64,000 nt of DNA, taken from assembly GCA_043228905.1 (NCBI GenBank), contig JBHGNT010000002.1:6882001-6946000 (forward strand), in the 5' to 3' direction. The translations under genes and the position numbers were made by a program. How positions within the stretch are numbered: position 1 is the stretch's first letter; the number at the start of each line of letters is the position of its first letter. The notes beneath the pieces are model-generated. The model did no database searches. It saw nothing but the letters and a program-made list of their open reading frames with translations, and was not told the origin of the DNA. Origin of the DNA: Azolla caroliniana. Taxonomy: Eukaryota; Polypodiophyta. Shown one piece after another: positions 1 through 10,084 of the stretch.

Positions 1-66
1 TTGAGGTGTCTTTTAGGTACTAGAGTATCCACTTGACAGCTTCCTAGTGGTCCTTTCTCGAATTTC

Positions 67-627
67 TCATGAACCTGCTGACCACTCCGACTGCATATCC
101 GATGTTTGCTCGTGAGCCATCGTGTACATGAGACTTCCGATTGTAGAGGCATACAATATCTTCATCACTTTTGGCTTCTCTTCCTTTGTCTTCGGGCTCT
201 GCTTTTCAGACATCTTGTAATTTTCCGGAAGTGTGGACCTGACCGACTTAGCATTTGACATGTTGAACCTTTGAAGCACCTTCGTCACGTACTTGTCATG
301 TGACAACCACAACTGTTTCTTCGTCCAGTCCTGGATTATGTGCATCCCCAAAATCTGTTTCGCCGGACCCATATCTTTCATTACGAATGGTCGGCTCAAG
401 GCCTTCTTCAGCATCCTGATTTTGATACGGTTCGATCCAACGATCAACATGTCTTCCATGTACAACAACAGTACCAGGAAGTCTCCTCCGTCGAACTTCT
501 TCACGAATATGCCGTGATCGGCCTGTGTCTTGTGATATCCCTGATCAGTCATGAAGGAGTCAAACTTCCGGTACCATTGCCGAGGGTCTTGCTTTAGTCC
601 ATACAAGCTCTTTCTTAACAGGCACAC
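67..627 (-). pseudogene. Copia reverse transcriptase fragment
   Basis: About 186 residues of copia RT. It opens with the SLYGLKQ-PRQWYRKFD block (here KQDPRQWY), then has LLLYMEDMLIVG where active copies have YVDDM. The first catalytic aspartate of the YVDD box is therefore replaced by glutamate (MED). It goes on through the ILGMHI, LSHDKYV and GSLMY blocks and then loses frame near position 80. The equivalent segment of the intact element at 34605-38678 is easily recognised. The altered YMED box and broken frame make it non-functional. Confidence 0.9.
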
Positions 628-1456
628 AAGGTTCTCCTTCCCTTTCTGGACGAATCCCTCTGGCTGCTACATGTAGATCTCCTCCTCGAGGTCACTGTGC
701 AGAAACGCCGTCATGACATCTAGTTGCTCTACCCCGAGGTCCATGCTCGCTGCTATGCTCATCATTGTCCGGATTGATGTCATCTTGACTACTGGGGCAA
801 ATATCTCGTCAAAACCCACTCCTTTTTTTTTGCTGGAAACCACCCTTCACCATGATCCAGGCCTTGTATCTTAGTGGATTTCCAACATCTCTCGGTTTTA
901 ACTTGTACGCCCATTTGTTCTGGAGCACTCTCTTTCCTTTCGGCAACTCCGTCAGTTCATATATATGGTTCTCATGCAGGGAATCCATTTCGTCCTACAT
1001 GGCACTCAACCACTTATGGCTGTGGGTATCCCTCATTGTTTCTTCAAAGCTTTCCGGCTCCCCCTCATCGGTCAACAAAATACGTTCTTCTTTCGGGAAT
1101 CCACGGGGGGCTCTTCTTCACCTTAAAGGGTATCTCTGTCCTTGGTTTCCGACCACTAGTTCCACCGTCTGTTCTTCATCCGAATCCGATTCGGGGTCTT
1201 GTCCAGTTCCGGTGTCCGATTCTTCTTCTTTGGTCGGTTCGGTTTCTTGTCCTACTATGCCGGTTCATGGAGTGTCATCCGGTTTCCGGCCTGATGGGTC
1301 CTTGTATGTTTCGATCGATCTCTGTCAGTCATCCCGGAGTCCGTTGTCTTCTTCTTCGACTCCCAGTCGGTAATGGTCATGTCTTGCATGAATACTATGT
1401 CTCGACCACGGAAAACCTTCTTGTTGACCAAGTCCCACATTCGGTAGCCAAACTCA

Positions 1457-1923
1457 TCATTGCCGTATGTAAGGAATATGCATTAGCGCCTCAACCCAAA
1501 ACTTCTTGGGCAACTTAGCGTGTGCAAGCATGCTCTTGACTCTCTCCATTACTGTTTGGTCCATCCTTTCGGCCAATCCATTCAACTCTGGCCTCGATAT
1601 TCGCCTCCGTTGTCTGCTCGAACTACTTTCAGCTTCTCGACTGTTTCTCTTTCCACTCTCATGTGGAACTCCTTGAAGACGGTCAATACCTGATCCTTCG
1701 TCTTCAGCGTTGAGACCCACAACTTCCAGCTGTGGTCATCTATAAACGGCATGAAGTACTGCGACCCGGCATGAGACTTCGTGTCCACTTGTAATACATT
1801 GGTATGCACGATCTCCAACGGTTCTTTCCGTCTTGTTAATGGTGATGTGGCACAACCTCTTGTGCCACAGCTCACCGGCAATGTGTGCTGCCACATTTGC
1901 TTCCTCCCGACAAATTCAGACAT
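1457..1923 (-). pseudogene. Copia integrase core, frameshifted
   Basis: Two overlapping minus-strand frames together cover the integrase core. The upstream frame (1582-1923) holds HTNV (first catalytic Asp replaced by Asn in the usual HTDV), the FIDDHSWKLW block and VRADNGGEYRG with the second Asp. The downstream frame (1457-1720) resumes with LNGLAERMDQT, which has the third acidic residue (Glu). A frameshift separates them around 1590-1620. A further piece at 1255-1440 gives the integrase-RT linker (DLVNKKVFRGRDIVF). Confidence 0.85.
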
Positions 1924-2482
1924 GCATTAGGTACAATGTGTTGATCTTCCGGGCTTGTGCCACGATCAGGCTCCCTTTGCTGAACTTCATGACTCCGTTC
2001 TATATCATACCCGATTGACGTGGTCAACCACACGTCTCCTATGCCGACAATTCGGCATGCACCTTCATTCCCCATCCTCACACAACGTGATATCTAACTC
2101 TGTAGGATGAGAATCACTTCCGGTCGGGAGTCAGATGGAACCACGCTCCGGAGTCTACCACCGATGTCATTTCGTTGCTGACAAGATGTAGCTCGCTCTC
2201 CTTGGTGATGAGTAGTAGTTCTTCTTCGCTTGTCGTGATTTCCAACATTCCTTTCCTATCCGAAATCTTCTTCGCTTCGGAACCATCGGCTCCCCCTTTG
2301 ACTTTCTGGAAGTGTCGACAATTCTTTTGGAAATACCTTGGTTTCCCACAGTAGAAGTAGGTGGGCCTCCCCCTTGACTTTGACCTTGTCCCCGATTTGT
2401 CCTGGTTTTGGGGACTTCGATTCCGGCCTCTTCCCCGTTGTGTGTCAGTTTTGGTAAATAGGGCTTTTGAGTTCGAGATCAT
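1872..2482 (-). pseudogene. Copia gag zinc knuckle and protease region, frameshifted
   Basis: The minus frame at 2114-2482 shows a damaged zinc knuckle (YFYCGKPRYFQKNC, first Cys lost) and then VVDSGAWFHLTPDRK, the copia protease site with the DSGA catalytic triad intact. After a frameshift, 1872-2081 carries MGNEGACRIVGIGDVWL from the protease-integrase spacer. The order agrees with the intact family member downstream in the window. Confidence 0.85.
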
Positions 2483-2728
2483 TTACTTGTCTTTCTGACG
2501 AGCCTCTTCATCCAACAAGCTTGATTTTACTCTCGCTAGGGATAAGTGTTTCCCTTCCGGCCCGGCGTTGCCCAAAGTGACAACTAACGTCTCCCAGCTA
2601 TCCGGGAGGGAACCAAGCAGCACCTCGTCGGCTAGAGGTACCTCCAACGAGGTAGTCTTATTTATAAGCCCTTGAAAGGCATTCATGTGCTCCACCATGT
2701 TGGAGCGGTCTTGATATCTGAGTCTCAC
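2483..2728 (-). pseudogene. Copia gag fragment
   Basis: Gag (UBN2-like) segment with LRYQDRSNMVEHMNAFQGL and SLPDSWETLVV, matching the gag of the copies at 53994-54600 and 34605-38678. Reading continues upstream to the Gypsy-A border at 2750, where the codon string breaks. The missing N-terminal gag was presumably displaced by the Gypsy-A insertion and not recovered on the other side. Confidence 0.85.
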
Positions 2729-2749
2729 TAACGTCCGAAATTTTGAGAC

Positions 2750-3199
2750 TGTCAGGAACAGTACTAAGACAGAGAAGGAATTAGTACTAAAAGAAGTATT
2801 AGTACTAAAAGAAGTATTAGTACTAAGAGAGGTGAAGAACTCTCGAGAGAAGGAAAGAGTGAGTGAGAGGGAGGGAGAGAGAGATCGAGAGAGAGAGAGA
2901 GAGTGATGATAAGAAAAGATATATATTATGTGAAGAAAATGTACAGTAGCTAGGAGGCTTAAGACTGGCGTTGAACCGATTTGGTTCGAAATAATGCCTT
3001 GTGCCTCCTTTTATAGTGTTCTAAGGAATACTCCTGAAGTTTCTAGAATGTTCCAGAGAAATCTGGAATATACATCAATTTTCTATAATAAAACATAAAT
3101 GAAAATAATATTCTATGTATTATAATGTATAGTCTAATGGTCAAGAGCTCGACCCATGTAGTATAAGGTCATGGGTTAGAGTCTTGCCATATCATGACA
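2750..3199 (-). repeat. 3' LTR of Gypsy-A
   Basis: Starts TGTCAGGAACAG and ends ATCATGACA on the plus strand. It carries extra copies of a short AGTATTAGTACTAA-type motif near 2790-2825, a GA-rich run at about 2860-2905, and a TATA-like box (TATAAAAGG on the minus strand, near 3008-3016). It differs more from the Gypsy-A 5' LTR than that LTR differs from the Gypsy-B LTR, an important hint about the history of the two copies. Confidence 0.92.
3128..3195 (+). other. tRNA-like module (A-box/B-box) at the LTR edge, antisense to the element
   Basis: TAGTCTAATGGTCAAGAGC resembles a tRNA D-arm with A-box. About 43 bases on comes GGGTTAGAGTC, a one-base variant of the B-box. The corresponding stretch in the other LTR (about 8350-8416) has the consensus GGGTTCGAGTC. 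It runs opposite to the element's own transcription. I see no convincing acceptor stem, so this is a tRNA-derived or tRNA-like sequence and not a functional tRNA gene. Confidence 0.45.
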
Positions 3200-3213
3200 C
3201 TATCCCCCCTTTA
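3200..3213 (-). promoter_or_regulatory. Polypurine tract of Gypsy-A
   Basis: On the minus strand AAAGGGGGGATAG directly precedes the 3' LTR. The same tract stands before the Gypsy-B 3' LTR at 19698-19710. It is the expected plus-strand primer site. Confidence 0.85.
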
Positions 3214-3299
3214 AAACGACGAGTGTAACGAGTCGTTTTGGATTGAGGACCCGGTTTGTCTGGATATTGACAATGGAAGTCTTCAAGAAGAGCATGAGC

Positions 3300-4421
3300 A
3301 TTGGTGACATTCTCTATCGGTTCCCAAGTACGCTCGCTGGGACTATATCCTAGCTAGTCGACTAGATAGTAGAGCTTGTTGCGAACAAGCTTGGAATCAA
3401 GGATGGCGACAACCTCGTACTCAGGTCCATCTTCAAGCTCGATCGGGGGTAGAGGCTGTGTAATACGTCCTGGGATGGTGCTTTCTTGATAGGGTTCGAG
3501 GAGAGAACTATGAAACACCGGATGTATCCGAAGTTGTGGAGGTAGATCAAGACGAAAAGCGACATCATTAATCTTTCCGATAATACGGAAAGGACCTAAT
3601 CGCCGATAATCCAACTTCTCGCATGGGCGAGTAGTCTTGATGTGTCATCGGAGTAGCCATACCCGATCTCCAATGTTAAAACTAGATGGGAGTCGATGAC
3701 GATCCGCATAAACCTTTTGTGTTTGTTGAGCTTGTTGGAGATGAGTAGATAAATCCGTTTGTATCTTGCGTAACCTCTCCAAACGATCCTCTGCGCAAGG
3801 ATTTGTGGACACCTCTGGGGTTTCAAGTACACACCACCGGGGGTAACATCCCGTATAAGCATAAAATAGCATAACTTTCGTGGATGCGTGGATAGAGTTG
3901 TTATAGGAAAAGTCGGCGAAGTGGAGAATATCTGCCTAGTCATCCTGATGATAGCTGAGAAAGCACCGCAGATACTGCTCCAACGTTTGATTGGTTCGTT
4001 CGACTTGGCCGTCGGTTTGTGGGTGGTAGCCGGAGGAGAGGTTACAAGTGACCTTGAGCATGTTAAAAAGGTGCTTCCAGAATTTTGACACGAACTGGGG
4101 TCCACAGTCGCTGATGATACTATGGGGAAGTCCATGATGCCGACATACTTCACGCATGACAATTTCGGCAGTGTCTTCATTGGAGATCTCCTTAGTACAT
4201 GGCAAGAAATGAGCCATCTTCGTATATCAATCGACCATCGTTAGAATCGCATTGAACCCCTTAGAGACTGGAAGATTTGTGATGAAGTCTAGAGCAATGG
4301 ATTGCCACGGGTTGCTTGGAATTGGTAATGGTTCTAATAAACCATATGGATGATGCCTTGGCATTTTCGCTCTGCAGCATGTATCACAAGTCCGAACAAA
4401 ATCCTCGACAAATTGTAGCAT
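3300..4421 (-). pseudogene. Gypsy-A integrase and chromodomain
   Basis: From high to low coordinates: the zinc-binding end (VEDFVRTCDTCCRAK, 4227-4421); the core with LDFITNLP (first Asp), SIISDCGPQFVS (second Asp) and HPQTDGQVERTNQ (Glu); the C-terminal GPFRIIGKIND block; and a chromodomain with YEVVAILDSK and a following WEPIENVTNA reading near 3300-3350. In-frame stops fall after MVD, where a CGA-type Arg codon has become TGA, and after YHQDD, where Trp became TAG. The same two stops occur in Gypsy-B. A third stop splits the chromodomain after YYLVD. Chromodomain integrases are thought to direct insertion to marked chromatin; this one cannot be made intact. Confidence 0.88.
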
Positions 4422-4439
4422 ACAGGGCCACTAGAATGA

Positions 4440-6305
4440 TCATTGTACTAAATGTAGTGTTTTAGTACTACCAAAATGCCCAACTGTATATGTGTCATGA
4501 CAGTTTTGTACTACTTGAAGGCGGCAAGAACCATTAGGAACATACAAAAGTTCTTTAAAGAAGAGTAATCCATCATGGTATTTGAATTGCCGATAGTCCG
4601 TACCTGGTGGTTGCGACTGTGAACACGACGCTCGAGAGGGATCAATTTGTGCTAGTATAGCTTGGGCGAACGCATCTGTCTTCAAGTCTTCGCGTATGGT
4701 ATCGATAACGCGGGAATCCACGGGCATGTCAAAGATCTTTGTTGCTTGTAGTCGTGCCGGTCCCAAGATGACTTGTTTTTGGTTATCGAAAGCTGGCTCG
4801 CCGGGACGGGGTGCTAGGTACGAACGCCGTGATAATGCATCGGCCTTCCCTTGGTGCTTCCCCGGAAGATATGTAATTTTGAAGTTGAAACGTGTGAGGA
4901 AGTGGGCCCACCGAGCTTGACGTCGATTCAACACACGAGCATCCTGAAAGTAGGCAAGGTTCTTGTGGTTACTAAATACGGTGACCGGATGAGAGGATCC
5001 CTCCAGAAAATGCCTCCATTGCATAAAAGAATCCACTATTGCCAACAGCTCCTTATCATGAATTTCGTAGTTGATTTCGGCGGCGTCAAACTTGCGTGAG
5101 TGAAAAGCCACAGGATGTAGCTTCTCATCATTCCCTTGTTGTGACAGAATGCTCCCCAATGCAAAATCTGATGCGTCAGCTTCGATAATAAATGGTTTTT
5201 CCGGATCGACATGAGCTAGAATTGGAGCCGATGTAAATGCCTTTTTAAGACTCTCGAAAGCCACGTCCGTTTCTTCAGACCAAATGAACGGTTGTCCCTT
5301 CCTGGTAAGTTGTGTGAGAGGTAGAACGATCTTTGAGTAATCTTGTATGAACTTCCGGTAAAAATTGGCAAAGCCTAGGAAGCATTGCACATCCCGCACC
5401 GAACGTGGAGTCTGCCATTCTACCACCGTTTTGACCTTAGCTGGGTCCATGGAGATGCCTTCTGACGAAATGATGTAGACGAGAAATTCCACTTGGTTGC
5501 ACCCGAAATTACATTTTTCCAGCTTTGCATACAGACCATGTTCTCGAAGTCGTTTTAGTACTAATAATACATGAGAATCATGTTCTTCTTGGGTCTTTGA
5601 ATAAACCAGTAGATCATCCAAATAGATGATCAAACAATCATCCAATAGATCTCGGAATATATCATTAGCCATGTGCTGGAAGACTGTCGGCGCATTAGTG
5701 AGGCCGAACAGCATGACCGTATACTCGAAGTGCCCATATCTGGTGCGAAACGCGGACTTCCATTCGTCTCCTGGTCGGATCCGTACGAGGTTATATGCTC
5801 TCCGTAAGTCGATCTTCGTGAAGAACTTGGCACCATTGATCCGTTCTAAAAGACATCAGATAAGGGGAAGAGCATACCTATTCCTGATTGTAACCTTATT
5901 CAAGCCACAGAAATCTACAACGAGACGAAGCGATCCATCCTTTTTCTTGACGAAGAAAATGGGCGCGCCGGCTGGAGATTTCGAATCCCGAATGAAACCA
6001 TTTTCCAAATTCTCCTCTATATAGGCCCGAAGGACTTCCAGCTCGGTTGGTGACAAATTGTAGATCGGTCCCCATGGTGGCTCTTTTCCCGGTTGTAAAT
6101 TGATGGGCCAATCGTACGGTCGATGATGAGGAAGTGTGTTGGCTTGTACTTTATCGAACACATCGGCGTAATGACGATACTTCTCGGGAAGTTGAACGGT
6201 GGATTCTTCTTTAGTGATGGTGGAGGGGTTTACTGATATTGCAAAGAGGAACATTTCCTCTTTGCGCCCTTCTTTACGCAACTGACGTAGCGAAATGGTT
6301 GCCAT
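4440..6305 (-). pseudogene. Gypsy-A reverse transcriptase and RNase H
   Basis: RT N-terminus at 5856-6305 ([31 protein letters not shown]). After a stop and frame change, the core at 4440-5836 has FFTKIDLR, MLFGLTNAPTVFQ and the catalytic box IIYLDDLLVYS. The connection and RNase H follow, with FIIEADASDFALGS (Asp) and NYEIHDKELLAIV (Glu). The C-terminal end runs into the integrase HH motif (HDTYTVGHF) before a stop. It is nearly identical to Gypsy-B 17023-18469. It was once a standard Ty3/gypsy polymerase and is now split by at least one stop near 5850. Confidence 0.9.
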
Positions 6306-6545
6306 CTTTTGAGTTGACCCTTGGGTTTGTCGACACCGGATTTCTCTTGTTCTCCAATCTATGTCTGGGTTATGTGACTCGAACCACGGTAATCCTAAAA
6401 CTATAGGATGTTCTGGGATACTAATAATATTAAATGATACTACACATGCTAAGTTATCTAGGACAATATTAATGGGCTCTGACTCTTCTATGATATTTCC
6501 GGAAGCAATGGGACGTCCATCAATGACTACTATAGAGGCTGGACA

Positions 6546-6749
6546 CTAGAGTTTTCTTAGGGATATCTTATGAGCTTGAGCAAATTTCTTATCCATAAAG
6601 CAAGAGTTAGCTCCGGAATCTAGGAGTGCTAGGACATGTACTGGAGGGGTACTTTTAGTACTAACTATTACTTGGGCTACGAACACATCACTAACTTGCT
6701 TAGAAGGAATGGAACCACTAATGGGCTGCACAGATCTAGGGCTGTCCAA
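6546..6749 (-). pseudogene. Gypsy-A aspartic protease
   Basis: Short retropepsin segment: VHVLALLDSGANSCFMDKKF has the catalytic D-S-G triad followed by the hydrophobic flap region. It lies between gag and RT as expected. The frame is closed upstream and downstream by stops. A further protease-RT spacer at 6306-6545 has no clean frame. Confidence 0.85.
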
Positions 6750-6775
6750 CCAAACGGCTCCTATTTTGGCTGGAC

Positions 6776-7923
6776 TTAGTCGTTTAACTCTTCTTCTAAC
6801 TGACTAAGGACATCAAATCTGTTTGCTAGATCTGGGATATTAGTACTATTAGGACTATCAGATATCCCTACTGAAATAGGCTCGGGTTTAGTACAATTAG
6901 AACTAGCGACTATTTGGTTTACTTGTCTTCTTGGCCTATGGGGGAAATTTATTGCGATATGTCCTGGTCCATCGCAGTAAAGACATAGTCGATTTGTACG
7001 GCATCGCTGCTTTTCTTCTTCGGATAATGGCCCTCGACGACGTGTAGTGTCAATCTCCATCAGAGTCGGAGTATTCGCTAGAGGCGCATTATATGACTCC
7101 CTCAGAAAAGGTCTTGCTACCACTGAGGCGTAGGTGGGCTCTGATCTTGCCCTCGGCATCTGTAGTTGTTCCGAACGTCGCTCAAAGAGGCGGTTGTCAC
7201 ATCTCACCGCACGACTGATTGCTTCTGTTAAGGACTTTGAATCTTCGGGGAAGGTCAAGAGTAAATCCTTGACGTCGTTGCGTAAACCATAACGGAATTA
7301 CTCCATCAACGCTTGATCATCCCAAGGGATATCGGCGTGCGTAGGCGAAAATTTGCAGAGTATGCGGAGGCTGGACGGTCACCTTGGCGTAATCGCCGGA
7401 TTTTGTTGATTGCGGTCCTGATGCTGTCAGTATCTTCGAAACATGCTTTAAACTCACCTAGAAACTCTTCAAAATTGTTGAGTAATGGAGATTCCTTTTC
7501 TAATAGTGGAGTGAACCATGACAACGCTAAGCCACTTAGCAAAGTGCCTACTAAACCCACTCGTGATGCATCGGTGGGATATCGGGAAGGATGCATTTGA
7601 ATAACTAATCGTACCTGGTTAAGGAACCCTCTAAACTGCGATCGCGTTCCATCGAACTTCGTGGGAAGGCCAATCTTGGGTTCTTTATGAATCCCTTGTG
7701 TTCCGGGCCCTTGTTGTTGCATCGCTACGATGGTTGCTTCGAGTTGTTGCACGCGTAACGCAAGTTCCCCAGGCTGTTGTTGCGTTTGCTGCTTTTCTAA
7801 GGAGATTTGCTAAAGATCCCCCAGCAACCGTTGGTTTTCTTGTTCCAAAGCATGGAACTTCTCCTTCAAGCATTGAAATTCCGAGAAAACAGATTCATAT
7901 TCTTGAGCGCTAACAGTGGCCAT
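6776..7923 (-). pseudogene. Gypsy-A gag
   Basis: The most plausible start is the ATG at 7921-7923 (MATVSAQEYESVFSEF), followed by a heptad-like coiled-coil stretch (LEQENQRLLGDL) and then a stop. Gag resumes at 7752 with KIGLPTKFDGTRSQFRGFL and continues through HPSRYPTDASRVGLVGTLL. It ends with a zinc knuckle CLYCDGPGHIAINF in which the final Cys is replaced by Phe, near residue 110 of the 6776-7258 frame. The capsid segment has the look of sushi/Maggy-type gag. Frameshifts near 7300 and a stop near 7810 break it. Confidence 0.85.
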
Positions 7924-7983
7924 GGGATGAAAGAAAAGAGGAATAAAAGATTAGTAGGAAATGAGAGAGACAGAAGGTAGGAG

Positions 7984-7996
7984 AAATTGGTTCAAA
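7984..7996 (-). promoter_or_regulatory. Candidate self-complementary primer-binding site of Gypsy-A
   Basis: No TGG-type tRNA site follows the 5' LTR. Instead, from base 2 after the LTR, the minus strand reads TTTGAACCAATTT. Its reverse complement AAATTGGTTCAA occurs at the predicted start of the element's own mRNA (8205-8216 on this strand pair), about 30 bases downstream of the TATA box. That is the geometry of Tf1-type self-priming. Confidence 0.5.
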
Positions 7997-7997
7997 C

Positions 7998-8420
7998 TGT
8001 CAGGAACAGTACTTGAGACAGAGAAGGAATTAGTACTAAATGAAGGATTAGTACTATGAGAGGTGTGGAACTTCTTCGAGAGAAGGAAGAAGGGAGTGAG
8101 ACGGAGAGAAAGAGAGAGATCGAGAGAGAGAGAGTGATGATAAGAAAGATATGTATTATATGAAGAGAATATACAATGGTGGCTAAAAGGCTTAAGACTG
8201 GCGTTGAACCAATTTGGTTCAATATAATGCCTAGTGCCCTCTTTTATAGTGTTTTTAGGAGTAATCCTGAAGCTTCTAGAATGTTCCAGAGAAATCTGGA
8301 ATATACACTAATTTCCTATAGTAAAATGTAAATGAAAATAATATCCTACGTATTACAATGGTCAAGAGCTCGACCCATATAACCTAAGGTCATGGGTTCG
8401 AGTCTTGCCATATCATGACA
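7998..8420 (-). repeat. 5' LTR attached to Gypsy-A
   Basis: 423 bp, TGTCAGG...CATGACA on the plus strand. On the minus strand, TATAAAAGAGGG lies near 8235-8246. The tRNA-like module (A-box-like TGGTCAAGAGC, consensus B-box GGGTTCGAGTC) spans about 8350-8416. Diagnostic stretches such as ATAACCTAAGGTC are shared with the Gypsy-B 3' LTR and not with 2750-3199, so these two are likely the pair made in one insertion. Confidence 0.92.
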
Positions 8421-9353
8421 GCTAGTGCTAAACAACCTCCAAACGATGTATCAACACCAGGTGATTGGGTATGAAAGCAAAGTCGTCATCGTTTCTGTTG
8501 AAATCATAGCAAGGCTGAAAAGTGAAAAACAGGAGGCCGAAGAACGCGCCAAGCTCGGTGTGGATAGAACCAGGCACATAATGTCGGCATGGAGTGACCG
8601 GACCCAAACAAGCATCAAGGAGTGTTCGGAGAAAGTGTCGAAGGAGTGATCACAACAAGCGGCGGAACTACAGACATTCCGGGCAGATGCTGAGAACCGG
8701 AGGAAGGCCGGTGACAAATTCTACAAGATGGAAGAACTGTCGGATGACTTCTTTTCCTTAGCTGAGGAGCATCTGGGAGCAGTCCGGGGTCTTGTGGAAA
8801 GGTTGGATGACGACCAACTCAACACTGAACTGCAATTGGAAAAGTACGAGCGCAAGTGTCATCAGTAGGAGGTTGTGGAACGAACAACGCCCATCACCAT
8901 AAGTGATGAGGAACAGTCAGAAGAAGGGGTCACAAAGGACACGGATGAGCCACCACTAGCGGTAATCAGTGAATAGCCGAGGGCCGAAACGGAAGCAGAG
9001 ACAATCACCGAAACAGAGGAGCAGTCTCTAAAAGAAGTCGGGGAAACGATAAAAGCAATTGTAGTAGCAAGCAACCGGTTGATACCGGTGATATAAGAGA
9101 TCCCGATGCTGAAGTAGAGCAACAAGCACCGGACGAGAGCGGAGTTGGAGAACTGGTACAATAGGAGCCAACGAGGGTTGAAGAACAGGAGTAGCCACTC
9201 CAACCAGATTCGGACAAAGCGGCAGGGGTAGAGCCACAGCAGAACGCAGTACCACTCAACCCTCTAGAGCAAAGTCTGTTGGATAGTTTGGACGAAGAGC
9301 GAGGCAAGTGTGTGGGTTTGAAGTGCAATGCACTTTCCAACGGGAAGGCCATG
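8421..9353 (+). pseudogene. 3' portion of the Gypsy-C accessory ORF (inverted segment)
   Basis: An open frame at 8425-8649, then readable frames with stops, up to the LTR at 9354. The product is charged and heptad-rich (EIIARLKSEKQEAEERAKLG, then SQQAAELQTFRADAENRRK), so a coiled coil is predicted, followed by an acidic Glu/Thr-rich tail. The SQQAAELQ..RAD block recurs at 61690-61733 in a related element. By target-site logic this is the continuation of the minus-strand ORF at 20152-22435, now separated by the Gypsy-A/B inversion. No known domain is recognised. Confidence 0.65.
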
Positions 9354-9747
9354 TGTTGGCCGGTTAAGGGCCAAAGGATAAGTGGGAAAAGGGCGAGTCA
9401 GATATATTTATATATATTTAGAAATAAATAGAATTAGTATTCGGAGGGACGGATCCGGTATAGTTGCACCGATCCGAATCCGAACCGATTCGTAGCCGGT
9501 TGCCGATAGGGCACCATTTTGTAATGACACTGAATTCCTATAAAAGGATTCGACCCGATGTAATGTTGACGGAAGTAATAGAAGATTACATATATCGATT
9601 AATTAATGCATGTATACTTGTCGTCTGGGGTTAATATTAAGAACTGACGTGTGTTAATTACGGAAGCATCCTCACCTTACCACCCTTTGGAGAAGTGTTC
9701 CGGAAGAGGACACCTTGTGTTGTGGCTAGTCCGGCCAAGGATCAACA
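9354..9747 (+). repeat. 3' LTR of Gypsy-C (inverted relative to the rest)
   Basis: 394 bp, TGTTGGCCGG...GGATCAACA. It matches, in reverse complement, the LTR at 42846-43218. It contains CCTATAAAAGG near 9537-9547 (TATA). No primer site follows it, so it is a 3' LTR. The bases after it, CATTC at 9748-9752, are the reverse complement of the GAATG that follows the 5' LTR at 43219-43223. Confidence 0.9.
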
Positions 9748-9752
9748 CATTC

Positions 9753-10084
9753 CATGAGCATTGACCCACGTGTGTCGAGGATCAGAGGTTAGCTAATCTA
9801 TTGTATATTATGATTTGGACTCAAGATGACATTATCTAAGAAAATTTTTGGGCTAAGATTGAAGCACAATGTAAGCATGAACATAGGTGTGAGAATATGA
9901 TAGAGAGTCAAATAGTGTAGACACACACATATTTACATTCACTATTGTGAAATTCAAACTTACAAGTATATGTATCTAAGATACATCATAGGTTTACTTA
10001 ACTATTTGGACTAATATAAAAAGTCGGTTCAAAGCTCTTAACATGTATGTGGCCATTACCACATATACTACAATTTCATACCCC
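9753..10084. other. Flanking DNA without a recognisable gene
   Basis: AT-rich sequence just outside the Gypsy-C target duplication. I see no open frame or repeat. Its right part, up to a C-run at 10081-10088, probably includes the LTR start of the minus-strand copia scrap next to it. Confidence 0.5.

Larger units (their letters stand above)
1..2749 (-). mobile_element. Decayed Ty1/copia element, family 1 (copy a), cut by Gypsy-A and by the window edge
   Basis: Read on the minus strand, the pieces run gag, zinc knuckle, protease, integrase, reverse transcriptase, which is copia order. Reading is broken by many stops and frameshifts. The pieces align by eye with the intact copia polyprotein at 34605-38678 but are clearly diverged, so this is an older copy of the same or a sister family. 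The 5' part of gag is missing because Gypsy-A begins inside it at 2750. The RNase H end and 3' LTR lie outside the window. The region is a dead remnant. Confidence 0.9.
2750..8420 (-). mobile_element. Gypsy-A: Ty3/gypsy chromovirus with both LTRs
   Basis: A 5.7 kb element bounded by TGTCA...TGACA LTRs. On the minus strand the order is 5' LTR (7998-8420), gag, protease, RT, RNase H, integrase, chromodomain, polypurine tract, 3' LTR (2750-3199). Coding is interrupted by stops and frameshifts, so it is inactive. The outer flanks do not match (GAGAC at 2745-2749 against GCTAG at 8421-8425), which is unusual for a two-LTR element. It is explained if this copy is a recombinant with Gypsy-B at 17023-20151. 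The gag and the chromodomain resemble sushi/Maggy-type chromoviruses more than the usual seed-plant groups; that placement is my inference. Confidence 0.93.

Noticed and set aside
852-1518. Plus-strand open frames of 173 and 214 codons
   Set aside because: Antisense shadows of the minus-strand copia; the products are Ser/Pro-rich with no motif.
8350-8416. A true tRNA gene
   Set aside because: A and B boxes are present but I see no acceptor stem or clear anticodon arm, and the sequence is part of an LTR.
8862-9352. Ser-rich minus-strand frames near 9 kb
   Set aside because: Shadows of the plus-strand accessory ORF remnant and its acidic tail.
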